A stretch of 46,468 bases of DNA. Origin: Myxococcus eversor (GTDB taxonomy: Bacteria; Myxococcota; Myxococcia; Myxococcales; Myxococcaceae). The notes beneath the pieces were generated by a model. The model saw nothing but the letters and a program-made list of their open reading frames with translations. It was not told where the DNA came from and ran no database searches. Each line of letters opens with the position of its first letter. Position 1 is the stretch's first letter. The translations under genes and the position numbers were made by a program. The stretch covers positions 1 to 46,468 of the forward strand of contig NZ_JAAIXY010000039.1 in the NCBI RefSeq assembly GCF_010894455.1, read 5' to 3'. Of the stretch, positions 1 through 7,349 are shown piece by piece.

Positions 1-126
1 GGCGGCGGCGGCGCGATGGGTGGTGACGGCGGCGACGGCGGCGCGACGGGCATCACCTCCGGCGCTGGCGCGGCGGGCTTCACCTTCCAGACCGTGGTTC
101 CCGCGCCGGAGAACATCTTCCTCTAA
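1..126 (+). CDS. C-terminal fragment of a glycine-rich protein
   Basis: Frame 1 is open from the window edge to a TAA at 124-126 and encodes 41 residues. The first half is almost all Gly, Asp and Ala in GGD/GGA repeats. It then changes to a more ordinary, hydrophobic tail ending VVPAPENIFL. The N-terminus lies outside the window, so no family can be named. Gly-rich linkers with a structured end are common in myxobacterial surface or secreted proteins, but that is only an inference. The structured repeats at 139-422 start immediately downstream and could be its 3' untranslated region. The frame is supported by the abrupt end of the Gly-rich pattern at a stop codon. Confidence 0.6.
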   Translation, partial: GGGGAMGGDGGDGGATGITSGAGAAGFTFQTVVPAPENIFL

Positions 127-138
127 GCGGGGGAAGGC

Positions 139-213
139 GCCCGCCGTCTCGTCCTCGAGACCTGACGGCGGGAGTCGTGATGTGGAGGCTGAGTCGCTGG
201 AGCGGCTCACCTC
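139..213 (+). repeat. Structured repeat, copy A (two hairpins)
   Basis: Hairpin 1 has perfect 9-bp arms CCCGCCGTC (140-148) and GACGGCGGG (164-172). Hairpin 2 has TGAGTCGC (190-197) and GCGGCTCA (202-209) around a TGGA loop, with one T-G pair that would be a U-G wobble in a plus-strand RNA. It is closed by GAGG (185-188) and CCTC (210-213). Between the hairpins lies GGAGTCGTGATGTG, shared with copy B. No ORF with convincing coding character covers it. Confidence 0.7.
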
Positions 214-241
214 GGCCTTCTTCGTGGGGCACCCAGGTATC

Positions 242-315
242 CCCCGCCGTCTGTCTTCGGGACTGACGGCGGGAGTCGTGATGTGGAGGCCGGGTCGCCA
301 CGGGCGACCCACCTC
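242..315 (+). repeat. Structured repeat, copy B (two hairpins)
   Basis: This is the second copy, offset by about 101 bp from copy A. Hairpin 1 keeps the same arms (243-251 and 265-273) with a different loop. Hairpin 2 keeps its position and outer GAGG/CCTC clamp (286-289, 312-315), but its stem is now GGGTCGCC (292-299) and GGCGACCC (303-310). Both sides of the stem changed relative to copy A while pairing was kept. The spacer GGAGTCGTGATGTGGAGGC is identical between copies A and B. Confidence 0.7.
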
Positions 316-346
316 GGCCCTCACGGGCCCACCCGGTGCTTCGTGT

Positions 347-422
347 CGTCCGGCCCTCGCGGCCCGACGGCGGAGGGGCCGGGCGCATGTGCTGAATCGC
401 TGGACGGGGCGGCTCGCATCCG
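347..422 (+). repeat. Structured repeat, degenerate copy C
   Basis: GACGGCGG recurs at 366-373, again 101 bp after copy B. ATGTG, then a CTGAATCGCTGGA segment and GCGGCTC follow in the same order as in copy A. The first hairpin has been rebuilt as CGTC-C-GGCC (347-355) and GGCC-C-GACG (361-369). The second stem is only partly pairable. I read this as a diverged third unit. A further hairpin resembling the copy B stem, GGGTCG (501-506) with CGACCC (513-518), lies downstream. Confidence 0.45.
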
Positions 423-678
423 AGTCGGGGGGACACCGCTGGCATCCAGGCCATGGACGTGGCGCGAGCGGCCCCGTGCCAGCCCATGGCTTCATCACCC
501 GGGTCGTGCGAGCGACCCCGGAGCAAGCGCGCGGAAGTGTCCTCCCGTTGTCTGTCTTCAGGGCCTCCGCGCGCTTCTTCGCATTTCCCCGGCGGCGTCA
601 CGGTGCGCGCAATCGGCGCGCGGCCCGTTCGTGTTCCAGGGGCATGGCGCGCTTCCCCCAAGCCGGGCCTTGTCGCCC
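423..678. other. Intergenic region without a recognised gene
   Basis: There is no supported gene here. It holds the GGGTCG/CGACCC hairpin at 501-518 and a GCGCGC-AATCG-GCGCGC hairpin at 605-621. The latter could terminate the minus-strand acetyltransferase gene that stops at 679, although no T-tract follows. Long open frames cross the region on both strands, as expected in high-GC DNA. None has a ribosome binding site or family resemblance. Confidence 0.4.
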
Positions 679-1191
679 TCAGCCCGCATGTGACGCGGGC
701 GTCCACTCCATGGCCACGTACGGAGAATCCTCCGGCGTGGGCGGAGCGCCGGACTCCTCCTGGAAGCCCAGTCGCGAGTACAGCTTTCGCGCGGGACTGT
801 CGCGGAGGACGTGCAGGCGCACGCACACGCGCGCCTCGCCCGCGGCCTCCAGCAGCTCGCGCAACAGCCGTGCCCCCAGGCCCCCGCCCCGGCGCGTGGG
901 CAACAGGGCGATGTCCACCAGCCGCCACTCCTTCTCGCCGCGCGCCACCAGCAACCTGCCCGCCGGCTGACCGTCCACCAACACCACCCGGTCCTCCGCT
1001 GTCGGATACCGCGCGGACCAGTCACGCCCCCGCGCCTGCCACTGCATGCGCAGGAACACCTCCGCCTGCGCGGGTGTCCAACCCCACGCCGACAGCTCGC
1101 CCTCCCGCGTGCTGGCGTACAGGGCGAAGAGGAAGTCGCTGTCGGAGGGGGAGATGGGACGCGAAGCCAGGGGCACGGTGCCGCGAAGCAT
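679..1191 (-). CDS. GNAT family N-acetyltransferase
   Basis: A single-domain acetyltransferase of the GNAT superfamily, which transfers the acetyl group of acetyl-CoA to an amine. The sequence shows the usual order: an N-terminal alpha/beta segment, a central strand ending in WRLVDIALLP, the acetyl-CoA pyrophosphate-binding loop RRGGGLGARLL, and the C-terminal NxxxxxLYxxxGF-type motif as RDSPARKLYSRLGFQ. The open frame extends upstream to 1305, but that extension is a low-complexity Arg/Gly stretch, so I chose the ATG at 1191, giving 170 residues, the normal GNAT size. No clear Shine-Dalgarno sequence precedes either start. It diverges from the unknown gene at 1356. The substrate cannot be predicted. 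Confidence 0.85.
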   Translation of the reverse strand: MLRGTVPLASRPISPSDSDFLFALYASTREGELSAWGWTPAQAEVFLRMQWQARGRDWSARYPTAEDRVVLVDGQPAGRLLVARGEKEWRLVDIALLPTRRGGGLGARLLRELLEAAGEARVCVRLHVLRDSPARKLYSRLGFQEESGAPPTPEDSPYVAMEWTPASHAG

Positions 1192-1355
1192 GGCCGCGCG
1201 GGCCCGCACCCGTCCACCTCCCGACACCGCGCGCGGACCCCGTCCGCCACCCGACGCACGAGTGAAGCAACCGCGAACACCGACGTCCGTGGATTCGAGG
1301 TCCACACGTCAGACCCGGATGAGAGCTTGCGGGGCAATCCCGACAGGAGCACGAG

Positions 1356-1880
1356 ATGAAGAAGACGCGAGACCCTGAGTTGACCCTGGCCCTCCAGGAG
1401 GCCCGCGAGACGGAGGACCGGTGGCGAGGGCTCGCCACGCGCCTGCTGGAGCTGGGGGACGATGCGATGGATGCGCAGCTGCTCGTCGCCTTCCGCGCCG
1501 CGCGCGAGGAGGGCGTGGTGCCGCCGGACGCGGGCTTCTTCCTGGTGGCCCACATCCTCACCGCCATGGCGGACGAGGCGCTGACGGAGGTACCGCGCGT
1601 CCAGCGCCTGGCGCTGGAGCTGGACCTGATGGAGCGCGAGTACGGCATGGAGGACGGCATCTGGCACGACGACGAGGAGCCGCCGCCGGAGGACTGGGAG
1701 GCCCTGCTCGCCGAATACGAGAACGCCTGTGACGAGGCCCGCGCCGCCTTCTTCCGCGCCTACGGTGAGGAGGACATGGCCCGGATGTACGTGGAGGACC
1801 GCGTCTGCTTCCACCGCCGCTTCGAGAGCGGACGCCGCTTCTTCCACGGCCTGCCCATGTTCCCCGAACACCTCCACTGA
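1356..1880 (+). CDS. Conserved hypothetical acidic protein
   Basis: A 174-residue soluble protein with no signal peptide or membrane segment. It is strongly acidic and rich in Glu, Asp and Arg, with long predicted helices and an Asp/Glu-Pro stretch in the middle (DDEEPPPEDWEALL). An aromatic, basic C-terminal end reads CFHRRFESGRRFFHG. A purine-rich sequence, ACAGGAGCACGAG, sits just before the ATG and serves as ribosome binding site. Strong third-position G/C supports real coding. I do not recognise a family. It has its own promoter region, divergent from the GNAT gene, and no operon partner downstream. Confidence 0.75.
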   Translation: MKKTRDPELTLALQEARETEDRWRGLATRLLELGDDAMDAQLLVAFRAAREEGVVPPDAGFFLVAHILTAMADEALTEVPRVQRLALELDLMEREYGMEDGIWHDDEEPPPEDWEALLAEYENACDEARAAFFRAYGEEDMARMYVEDRVCFHRRFESGRRFFHGLPMFPEHLH

Positions 1881-2396
1881 CGCGCGTCCACCATGGAGCG
1901 GTGCGTCATTCTCGGGCGCTGATGAGGCGCGAGTCACAGGACGAGAAATCGAGAGGGCGGAGGGAAGATTCTCCGGGGCCCGCGTTCATCAGCGTGCCGA
2001 CCGGGTCCGCCGTTTCGCGGAAGCTCATCCGCGCGTGCTTCTCCGCCCCAGTGGAGAGGTGACGCGTGCGCATCCGGCGGTGCTCGGGGGTCGTCCAGCG
2101 CGAGCCCGGTGTGGGGTTTCGTGGTGGAAGAGGGTGGAGGTGGGCCTGGGGGCTCGTCTCCGCCCTCGCCTGAGTCGGGCGCGTTGACGGCGACGTGACG
2201 TGTGCGACACAGCAACGGCGCAACTTTCTATTCACAATCGTGTCAATTAGTGGGGCTACAGGGTGGCGCAACGCGGCTTTGATGCTCACTCTTGCGCGGC
2301 ACTGGCGTTTTCCAACGACGCACCCTATTTCGCCGCACGACTTCGGGTGGCGCCGAGCGGGCCGGAACGGAAGTCAATGCATACCAAGAAGGGTAC
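1881..2396. other. Long intergenic region with a low-GC patch
   Basis: I see no convincing gene between the unknown gene and the DUF1338 gene. Around 2205-2300 the composition drops to A/T-rich sequence (for example TTCTATTCACAATCGTGTCAA), probably a promoter region for the gene at 2518, but no -35/-10 pair is good enough to assign. A 127-codon minus-strand frame (1906-2289) crosses it but ignores the composition change and looks spurious. Confidence 0.4.
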
Positions 2397-2482
2397 AGAG
2401 ACTCGAAACTCCAAGGCGAGTCTCTAGCGCGCGGCGCGCGTCTCCGAACGAAGTCCCCTCCAAGGGCTCGGAGTCGCGCGCC
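2397..2482 (+). promoter_or_regulatory. Two-hairpin leader before the DUF1338 gene
   Basis: Two consecutive inverted repeats lie just upstream of the start at 2518. The first is perfect: AGAGACTCG (2397-2405) with CGAGTCTCT (2417-2425), loop 11 nt. The second pairs GGCGCGCGTCTCCGA (2433-2447) with TCGGAGTCGCGCGCC (2468-2482), 14 of 15 bp, loop 20 nt. Both loops contain CTCCAAGG. This suggests a structured 5' untranslated region or paired protein-binding sites. The mechanism is unknown. Confidence 0.5.
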
Positions 2483-2517
2483 GCCGCACTTTTCTGGGCG
2501 GATTAGAGTGCGCCGCC

Positions 2518-3267
2518 ATGACGACTTCTCAGGCCACCCGGCTGTTGGACTTGCTCTGGGAGCGCTACGCCTCCGAGGTGCCCTATGCGCGCACCTTCGT
2601 GCAGCTCTCCGGGGGCAGCTTTCGCAATGACCACGTCGCGCTGCGCTCGCTGGCTCGGCCCGGCGGCGGCATCGCCCTCTTCTCGCGTCCGTTCGAGCGG
2701 CTGGGCTGGAAGCCCGCGGGGGCGTACACCTTCCCCGACGCGCACCTCTCCGCCATCTACCTGTCGCACCCGGAGGGGCTGCCGCGCGTCTTCCTCTCCG
2801 AGCTGAAGTCGGAGGAGCTGTCGCCGCGCGCCCGGGAGCTGCTCGGCACGCTGCCGGACGACCCGCCGCCGCCGGAGGACGTGGACGCGCTGGCGGCGTG
2901 GTTCTGTTCGCCGCCGCCCCCGTCGGAGGCCGCGCTGCTGGAGCTGGAGAAGGAGTCGCAGTACGGCGCCTGGCTCCTGGCCTTCGGCCGCAAGGTGAAC
3001 CACTTCACCGGCTCGGTGGACGACGTGGAGGCGTGGCAGCAGCGCATGCGCGACGCGGGCGTGCCCATGAAGGCGGACATCGAAGGCGCGCCGGGCACGT
3101 CGCTGCGGCAGACGGCCACCCAGGCCGCGCCGCTGTCGGTGACGCTGCGCGAGGGCGGCCGTCGGCCGTGGCCCTATGCGTACTTCGAGATTGCCGAGCG
3201 CTCGCCGGCCTTCGACGGGTTCCTGGGCCCGCAGGCGCGCGCGCTGTTCGACATGACGAAGCGCTGA
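2518..3267 (+). CDS. DUF1338 family protein, 2-oxoadipate dioxygenase/decarboxylase-like
   Basis: A 249-residue protein of the DUF1338 family, whose characterised member is HglS of Pseudomonas putida; E. coli YdcJ is another. HglS is a non-haem iron enzyme turning 2-oxoadipate into D-2-hydroxyglutarate in lysine breakdown. The three metal ligands of the family are visible: His39 in FRNDHVALR, His162 in KVNHFTG and Glu224 in AYFEIAER. At 249 residues it is shorter than HglS/YdcJ (about 450), so it belongs to the short branch and the substrate may differ. No strong Shine-Dalgarno sequence precedes the ATG; the hairpin leader lies 35 nt upstream. It converges on the acetyltransferase gene with only 5 nt between the stops. 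Confidence 0.8.
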   Translation: MTTSQATRLLDLLWERYASEVPYARTFVQLSGGSFRNDHVALRSLARPGGGIALFSRPFERLGWKPAGAYTFPDAHLSAIYLSHPEGLPRVFLSELKSEELSPRARELLGTLPDDPPPPEDVDALAAWFCSPPPPSEAALLELEKESQYGAWLLAFGRKVNHFTGSVDDVEAWQQRMRDAGVPMKADIEGAPGTSLRQTATQAAPLSVTLREGGRRPWPYAYFEIAERSPAFDGFLGPQARALFDMTKR

Positions 3268-3272
3268 AGCCC

Positions 3273-3833
3273 TCAGCGCAGCGAGCGGATGACGCGACAG
3301 GGATTTCCCGCCGCCAGCACGTGCGGCGGGACGTCCTTCGTCACCACGCTGCCGGCGCCGATGGTGACGCCCTCGCCGATGGTGACGCCCGCGACGATGA
3401 TGGCGCCGCCGCCCACCCACGTCTTCGCGCCGATGGTGACGGGCCTCGCCAGCTCCGGGCCCTTGATTCGCGCGTCCGCGTCCAGCGGGTGCGTGGCCGC
3501 GTAGATGTGCACGTTGGGGCCAAATGACACGTCGTCACCAATGGTAATCTGGTTGCAATCCAGGATGACGCACTGGAAGTTCATGTAGACGCGTTCGCCC
3601 AGGGTGATGAAGGTGCCGTAGTCGCAGTGGAAGGGCGGCTCCAGGTAGCAGCCCTCGCCCCGCTTCCCGATGAGCTGGTCCAGCAGCCTCGCACGGGCCT
3701 CCTCGTCCTCCATCAGCGTGTCGTTGTAGAGGCGCAAGAGCCGGCGCGCCCGGGCCCTGGCCGCCGTCAGCTCCGCGTCCCAGCCGTTGTACAGCTCCCC
3801 CGCAAGCATCTTCTCGCGCTCGGTTCGTGCCAT
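3273..3833 (-). CDS. Maltose/galactoside O-acetyltransferase-type sugar acetyltransferase
   Basis: A left-handed beta-helix (hexapeptide-repeat) acetyltransferase of the Maa/LacA/NodL group, moving acetyl from acetyl-CoA to a sugar hydroxyl. The N-terminal Maa domain is clear (EKMLAGELYNGWD, residues about 7-20, then RRLLRLYN). The catalytic His lies in IYAATHPLD, and the repeats run as ITIGDDV, VTIGAKTWVGGGA, VTIGEGVTIGAGSVV and end AGNPCRVIR. The ATG at 3833 gives 186 residues, the usual length for the family. The frame stays open to 4016, but that extension has no homologous character. The exact sugar substrate cannot be told from sequence. It is divergent from the S9 peptidase gene. Confidence 0.9.
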   Translation of the reverse strand: MARTEREKMLAGELYNGWDAELTAARARARRLLRLYNDTLMEDEEARARLLDQLIGKRGEGCYLEPPFHCDYGTFITLGERVYMNFQCVILDCNQITIGDDVSFGPNVHIYAATHPLDADARIKGPELARPVTIGAKTWVGGGAIIVAGVTIGEGVTIGAGSVVTKDVPPHVLAAGNPCRVIRSLR

Positions 3834-4068
3834 GGCCCGGCAGTCTTCACCGGCCCTGGCGCATGGCTCCCTCGAAGTGTGGCGTCTGTCGGGCGATGGA
3901 CGCGCTGAGTCACTCCTCGCACGCCAAAACTTCCGAGGTCCAACGAACGACATGCCTGGCCTGGGCGCCGTGCGAAGGGTGCGCGGAGCAAGTGTCCGGA
4001 TGCGAGGCCGTCCCACTCATGTAGTCTGGTGCTCTCTTCCAGACCCGTGGGGGGATGTGTTGATTCGG

Positions 4069-6162
4069 ATGGTGGCGAGAGTCGTCGGCCTGGGGATGGC
4101 GCTGTGGTGCGCGGTGCCTCCTGCGTTCGCGCAGGTGGGGGAGTCGGCGCCCGCGCCCTCCGCGTTGGACCGTGAGACCGTCGTCGTCCGTGGGGCCGCG
4201 ACGAAGACGGGCAAGCTGTCGGTGGAGTCCATCCTGGGCGCGGTGGGGCGCACCACGCGCTTCCGCCAGGTGGCGCTGTCTCCGGAGGGGACGTGGGTGG
4301 CGTGGGTGGAGGCGGCGTCGACGGGCGGTTCGCTCATCCACGCGGTGGAGTTGGACGTGAGCGAGCCCAAGGCGGTGCGCATCAGCGCCTGTCCCGAGGC
4401 GCGCGCGTGTGACGAGTCGTCCATCGCCTGGAGTCCGGACGGCAAGCGGCTGGCGTTCCTCTCCGACGCGCTCCAGCGGGGTCAGCCCCAGGTGTACGTC
4501 GCGGAGCTGGGGCAGGTGCCGGCGCGGAAGGTGACGTCCTTCACGGGGCCTCTGGCCTCGCCGCGGTGGTCGCCGGATGGCGCGTCCCTGGCGGTGCTGG
4601 TGATGGAGGGCGAGGGGGCCGCAGAGGCCAAGGGCCCCTCGGGTCCCGCCGCGCGCGAGACGGGCGTGGTGCGCGAGTCCAGTCCGGTGCGGCGCGTGGC
4701 GCTGGTGTCCGTGGCGGACGGCGCCCACCGCGCGGTGTCCCCCGAGCAGCTCTTCGTCTACGAGTACGCATGGAGTCCGGACGGCACGCGGCTGGCCTTC
4801 ATCGCGGCGCCGCCTCCCGGAGACGCGAGCTGGTGGCTGGCGAAGCTGTACGTGCTGGAGACGGCCAACGGCCGCGCGCGCGTGGTGTACGCGCCCCGGT
4901 GGCAGCTCGCCGAGCCGGTGTGGAGCCCGGATGGGAAGCACGTGGCCGTCATCGAGGGGTTGATGAGCGACCAGGGCGTCAACGGAGGGGATGTGATGCT
5001 GGTGCCGCTGGATGGCGGCAAGGCGCGCAACCTCACGGAGGGGATGAAGGCGACGGCGACGACGCTGGAGTGGGTGGCGCCCCGCAGGCTGATGTTCGGC
5101 GCGCAGGTGAGGGGCGAGTCGGCGGTGGCCTCGGTGGACCCGACGGGGCAGGGTGGGGTGACGGTGCTGTGGAAGGGGCCGGAGCGGGTGAGCGCGGGCG
5201 GCTCCGTGGGGCTGTCGCTGTCGCGGGACGGCAAGCGCAGCGCGGTGGTGCGCGAGTCCTTCGCCCAGGCACAGAATGTGTGGGTGGGGCCGGTGGGGGA
5301 CTGGGAGCGCCTCACGCGTCGCGAGGAGGACCTGCGCGCGCTGGTGGGCGAGACGAAGGACCTGTCGTGGAAGAGCGACGGCGTGGAGGTGCAGGGCTGG
5401 CTGGTGGCGCCCGCCCCGTCGATGGCGCCCACGTCGGGTGCTCGGGCGCCCATGGTGACGATGATTCACGGCGGGCCGGCATCGGGCGTGGTGCCCTCGT
5501 TCCGGCCGGACGTGCTGCTCTTCACGGCCCGGGGCTACTATGTCTTCCTCCCCAACTTCCGGGGCAGCTTCGGCCAGGGCGCGGACTTCACGCAGGCCAA
5601 CCGGCGCGACTTCGGACGCGGGGACTTGCGCGATATCGTATCGGGCGTGGACGCGGTGCTGGCGCGCGCGCCGGTGGACCCCTCGCGCATCGGCGTCATG
5701 GGGTGGAGCTACGGCGGCTTCATGACGATGTGGGCGGTGACGCAGACGCAGCGCTTCCGCGCGGCGGTGGCGGGCGCGGGCATCGCCAACTGGCAGAGCT
5801 ACTACGGCACCAACCGCATCGACGCGTGGATGCGGCCGTACTTCGGCGCGTCCGTGTACGAGGAGCCGGAGGTGTACACGCGCAGCTCGCCCATCAACTA
5901 CGTGAAGCTGGCGCGCACGCCCACGCTGGTGCTGCACGGCGAGCGGGACGTGGAGGTGCCCGTCACGCAGGGCTACGAGTTCCACCACGCGCTGAAGGAG
6001 CTGGGGGTGAAGACCCAGTTCATCGTCTACGCGGACGAGGGCCACACCCTGCGCAAGCCGGAGCACGTGGTGGACCGGATGCGGCGCACGGTGGAGTGGC
6101 TGGACACGCACCTGCCCGCGGGAGCGAATGGCGCGCCCCGGGCCGTCGCGTCTCCGCGCTGA
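4069..6162 (+). CDS. Secreted prolyl oligopeptidase family (S9) serine peptidase
   Basis: An exported serine peptidase or aminopeptidase of family S9. A signal peptide is visible, with a hydrophobic stretch ending in PPAFAQ. An N-terminal beta-propeller with WD40-like SPDGxRLAF repeats spans residues about 60-440. The alpha/beta-hydrolase domain has nucleophile Ser547 in GWSYGG, Asp627 in GERDVEVP and His659 in DEGHTL. Numbering is from the ATG at 4069. A TTG at 4060 with a GGGGG ribosome binding site about 5 nt ahead is an equally good start. The family cleaves small peptides, the propeller limiting substrate size. A second S9 peptidase is encoded at 28854. Confidence 0.93.
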   Translation: MVARVVGLGMALWCAVPPAFAQVGESAPAPSALDRETVVVRGAATKTGKLSVESILGAVGRTTRFRQVALSPEGTWVAWVEAASTGGSLIHAVELDVSEPKAVRISACPEARACDESSIAWSPDGKRLAFLSDALQRGQPQVYVAELGQVPARKVTSFTGPLASPRWSPDGASLAVLVMEGEGAAEAKGPSGPAARETGVVRESSPVRRVALVSVADGAHRAVSPEQLFVYEYAWSPDGTRLAFIAAPPPGDASWWLAKLYVLETANGRARVVYAPRWQLAEPVWSPDGKHVAVIEGLMSDQGVNGGDVMLVPLDGGKARNLTEGMKATATTLEWVAPRRLMFGAQVRGESAVASVDPTGQGGVTVLWKGPERVSAGGSVGLSLSRDGKRSAVVRESFAQAQNVWVGPVGDWERLTRREEDLRALVGETKDLSWKSDGVEVQGWLVAPAPSMAPTSGARAPMVTMIHGGPASGVVPSFRPDVLLFTARGYYVFLPNFRGSFGQGADFTQANRRDFGRGDLRDIVSGVDAVLARAPVDPSRIGVMGWSYGGFMTMWAVTQTQRFRAAVAGAGIANWQSYYGTNRIDAWMRPYFGASVYEEPEVYTRSSPINYVKLARTPTLVLHGERDVEVPVTQGYEFHHALKELGVKTQFIVYADEGHTLRKPEHVVDRMRRTVEWLDTHLPAGANGAPRAVASPR

Positions 6163-6180
6163 GTCGCCCCGCGCGGGCGC

Positions 6181-6501
6181 TCAGTGCGCGCCGCGCAGGT
6201 TGAGCAGCACGACGCCCGAGATGATGAGCGCCACGCCGAGGAGCTTCGTGGCGCTCATGGGCTCGTCCAGGAAGACGACGCCGATGGCGACGATGGCGGC
6301 CGTGCCCAGGCCGGACCACATCGCATAGGCGACTCCCACCGGCACCTGCTTCACCGCCTGCGACAGGAGCGCGAACGCCACCGCGTAGCCCGTGAGGCAG
6401 CCCACGGTGGGCCACAGGCGGGTGAAGCCCTGGGTGGATTTCAGCAGGCTCGTCGCCACCACTTCGCAGGCGATGGCCCCCAGCAGGAACAGATACGCCA
6501 C
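6181..6501 (-). CDS. Small multidrug resistance (SMR) efflux protein, EmrE/Qac type
   Basis: A 106-residue four-helix inner-membrane proton antiporter of the SMR family. The essential glutamate of TM1 is present as Glu13 in AIACEVVATSLLKS. The Qac-type signature GVAYAMWSGLG and the TM4 region LLGVALIISGVVLLN also match. Proteins with this signature export quaternary ammonium and other lipophilic cations as an antiparallel dimer. Translation starts at a GTG with GGAGG 7 nt upstream. It follows the RimJ-like gene by 15 nt on the same strand, so the two are probably co-transcribed. It converges with the S9 peptidase gene. It appears complete. Confidence 0.92.
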   Translation of the reverse strand: MAYLFLLGAIACEVVATSLLKSTQGFTRLWPTVGCLTGYAVAFALLSQAVKQVPVGVAYAMWSGLGTAAIVAIGVVFLDEPMSATKLLGVALIISGVVLLNLRGAH

Positions 6502-6516
6502 GGTGCGGCCTCCAGA

Positions 6517-7110
6517 CTATTCGGCGGCGGTGGGGCTGCCCTCGGGGGCGACGAGGGCGGTGAGGATGTGGTCCCTCCAGCGGCCGTCGATGCGCAGGAA
6601 GTCGCGCGCGTAGCCCTCCACGGTGAAGCCCAGCCGTCGCAGCACCGCGGCGCTGCGGAGGTTCTCCGGCAGGTGGTTGGCCTGGATGCGGTGCAGGCCC
6701 ATGGTGGTGAAGGCGTGGGCGCAGACGGCGCGCAGGGCCTCCGTCATCAAGCCCTGTCCCTCGTGGCGGTGGTCCAGGCCATAGCCCAGCGTCACCGCCT
6801 GGAGCGGACCCCTGACGATGTTCGTGAGGGAGATATTGCCGATGACGGGCGCGGACGACAGCGGCTCCGCGCGCGGGAGGACCACCAGGCGCAGCGACAT
6901 GTCGAAGCGCGCGTCTTCCAAGTCCTGCGCCAGCCGCGTGCGCCAGTACGTCAGCGTGTAGAAGTGGGTGGGCCGCGTGGGAGACACCGGGCCCAGGTGG
7001 TCGCGGTTGGCCTCGTAATAGGCCACGACGCGCGCCGCCCCGTCGGGGGGCAACTGCGTCACCCTCAGGCGCTCGGTGGTGAGCAGGACGGTGTGTTTGT
7101 CGGAGGCCAT
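6517..7110 (-). CDS. RimJ-like GNAT N-acetyltransferase
   Basis: A 197-residue acetyltransferase resembling RimJ/RimL, which acetylate N-termini of ribosomal proteins. Recognisable parts are the N-terminal TTERLRVTQLPP, the YYEANRDHLGP and THFYTLTYWRTRLAQD segment typical of RimJ, the acetyl-CoA loop HRHEGQGLMTEALRAV and the C-terminal NLRSAAVLRRLGFTVEG. The ATG at 7110 was chosen because the family starts shortly before TTERL. The upstream extension to 7263 is low complexity. The real substrate may not be ribosomal protein S5, because this branch is broad. The SMR efflux gene follows by 15 nt in an apparent operon. Confidence 0.88.
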   Translation of the reverse strand: MASDKHTVLLTTERLRVTQLPPDGAARVVAYYEANRDHLGPVSPTRPTHFYTLTYWRTRLAQDLEDARFDMSLRLVVLPRAEPLSSAPVIGNISLTNIVRGPLQAVTLGYGLDHRHEGQGLMTEALRAVCAHAFTTMGLHRIQANHLPENLRSAAVLRRLGFTVEGYARDFLRIDGRWRDHILTALVAPEGSPTAAE

Positions 7111-7317
7111 GGCGAAAGCGGCCCGCAGGCTAGCGTGTCCTCTCGCCGCGCGCGCCTGAACCGGAAGGCCCGAGGTGATGGGCCTGCTCCAGGGAACAGG
7201 GGCTCGGCGGGGTGGCCGAAGCACCACGCTCCGGGCCTCCCGGGGCCCAGGGGCCACCAGCAAGTCCGGAGCGAGGAGTCTTCACGCACATCACCGAGGC
7301 GCTTCATGCCAGGCCCA

Positions 7318-7334
7318 CCCGGCGCGAGGCCGGG
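7318..7334 (-). terminator. Possible terminator after the OmpA-family gene
   Basis: Inverted repeat CCCGGC (7318-7323) and GCCGGG (7329-7334) with a 5-nt loop, about 15 nt beyond the stop at 7350. No T-tract follows, so it may be only part of a terminator. Confidence 0.35.
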
Positions 7335-7349
7335 CGGGCGTCGGCGTGA

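Noticed and set aside
1906..2289. A 127-codon minus-strand ORF in the intergenic region
   Set aside because: It has low-complexity, Pro/Arg/His-rich sequence, no ribosome binding site and no family resemblance, and runs across a change in base composition.
3910..6111. A 733-codon minus-strand open frame opposite the first S9 peptidase
   Set aside because: It is antisense to a gene with an intact catalytic triad. Its His/Arg-rich composition reflects the complementary strand.
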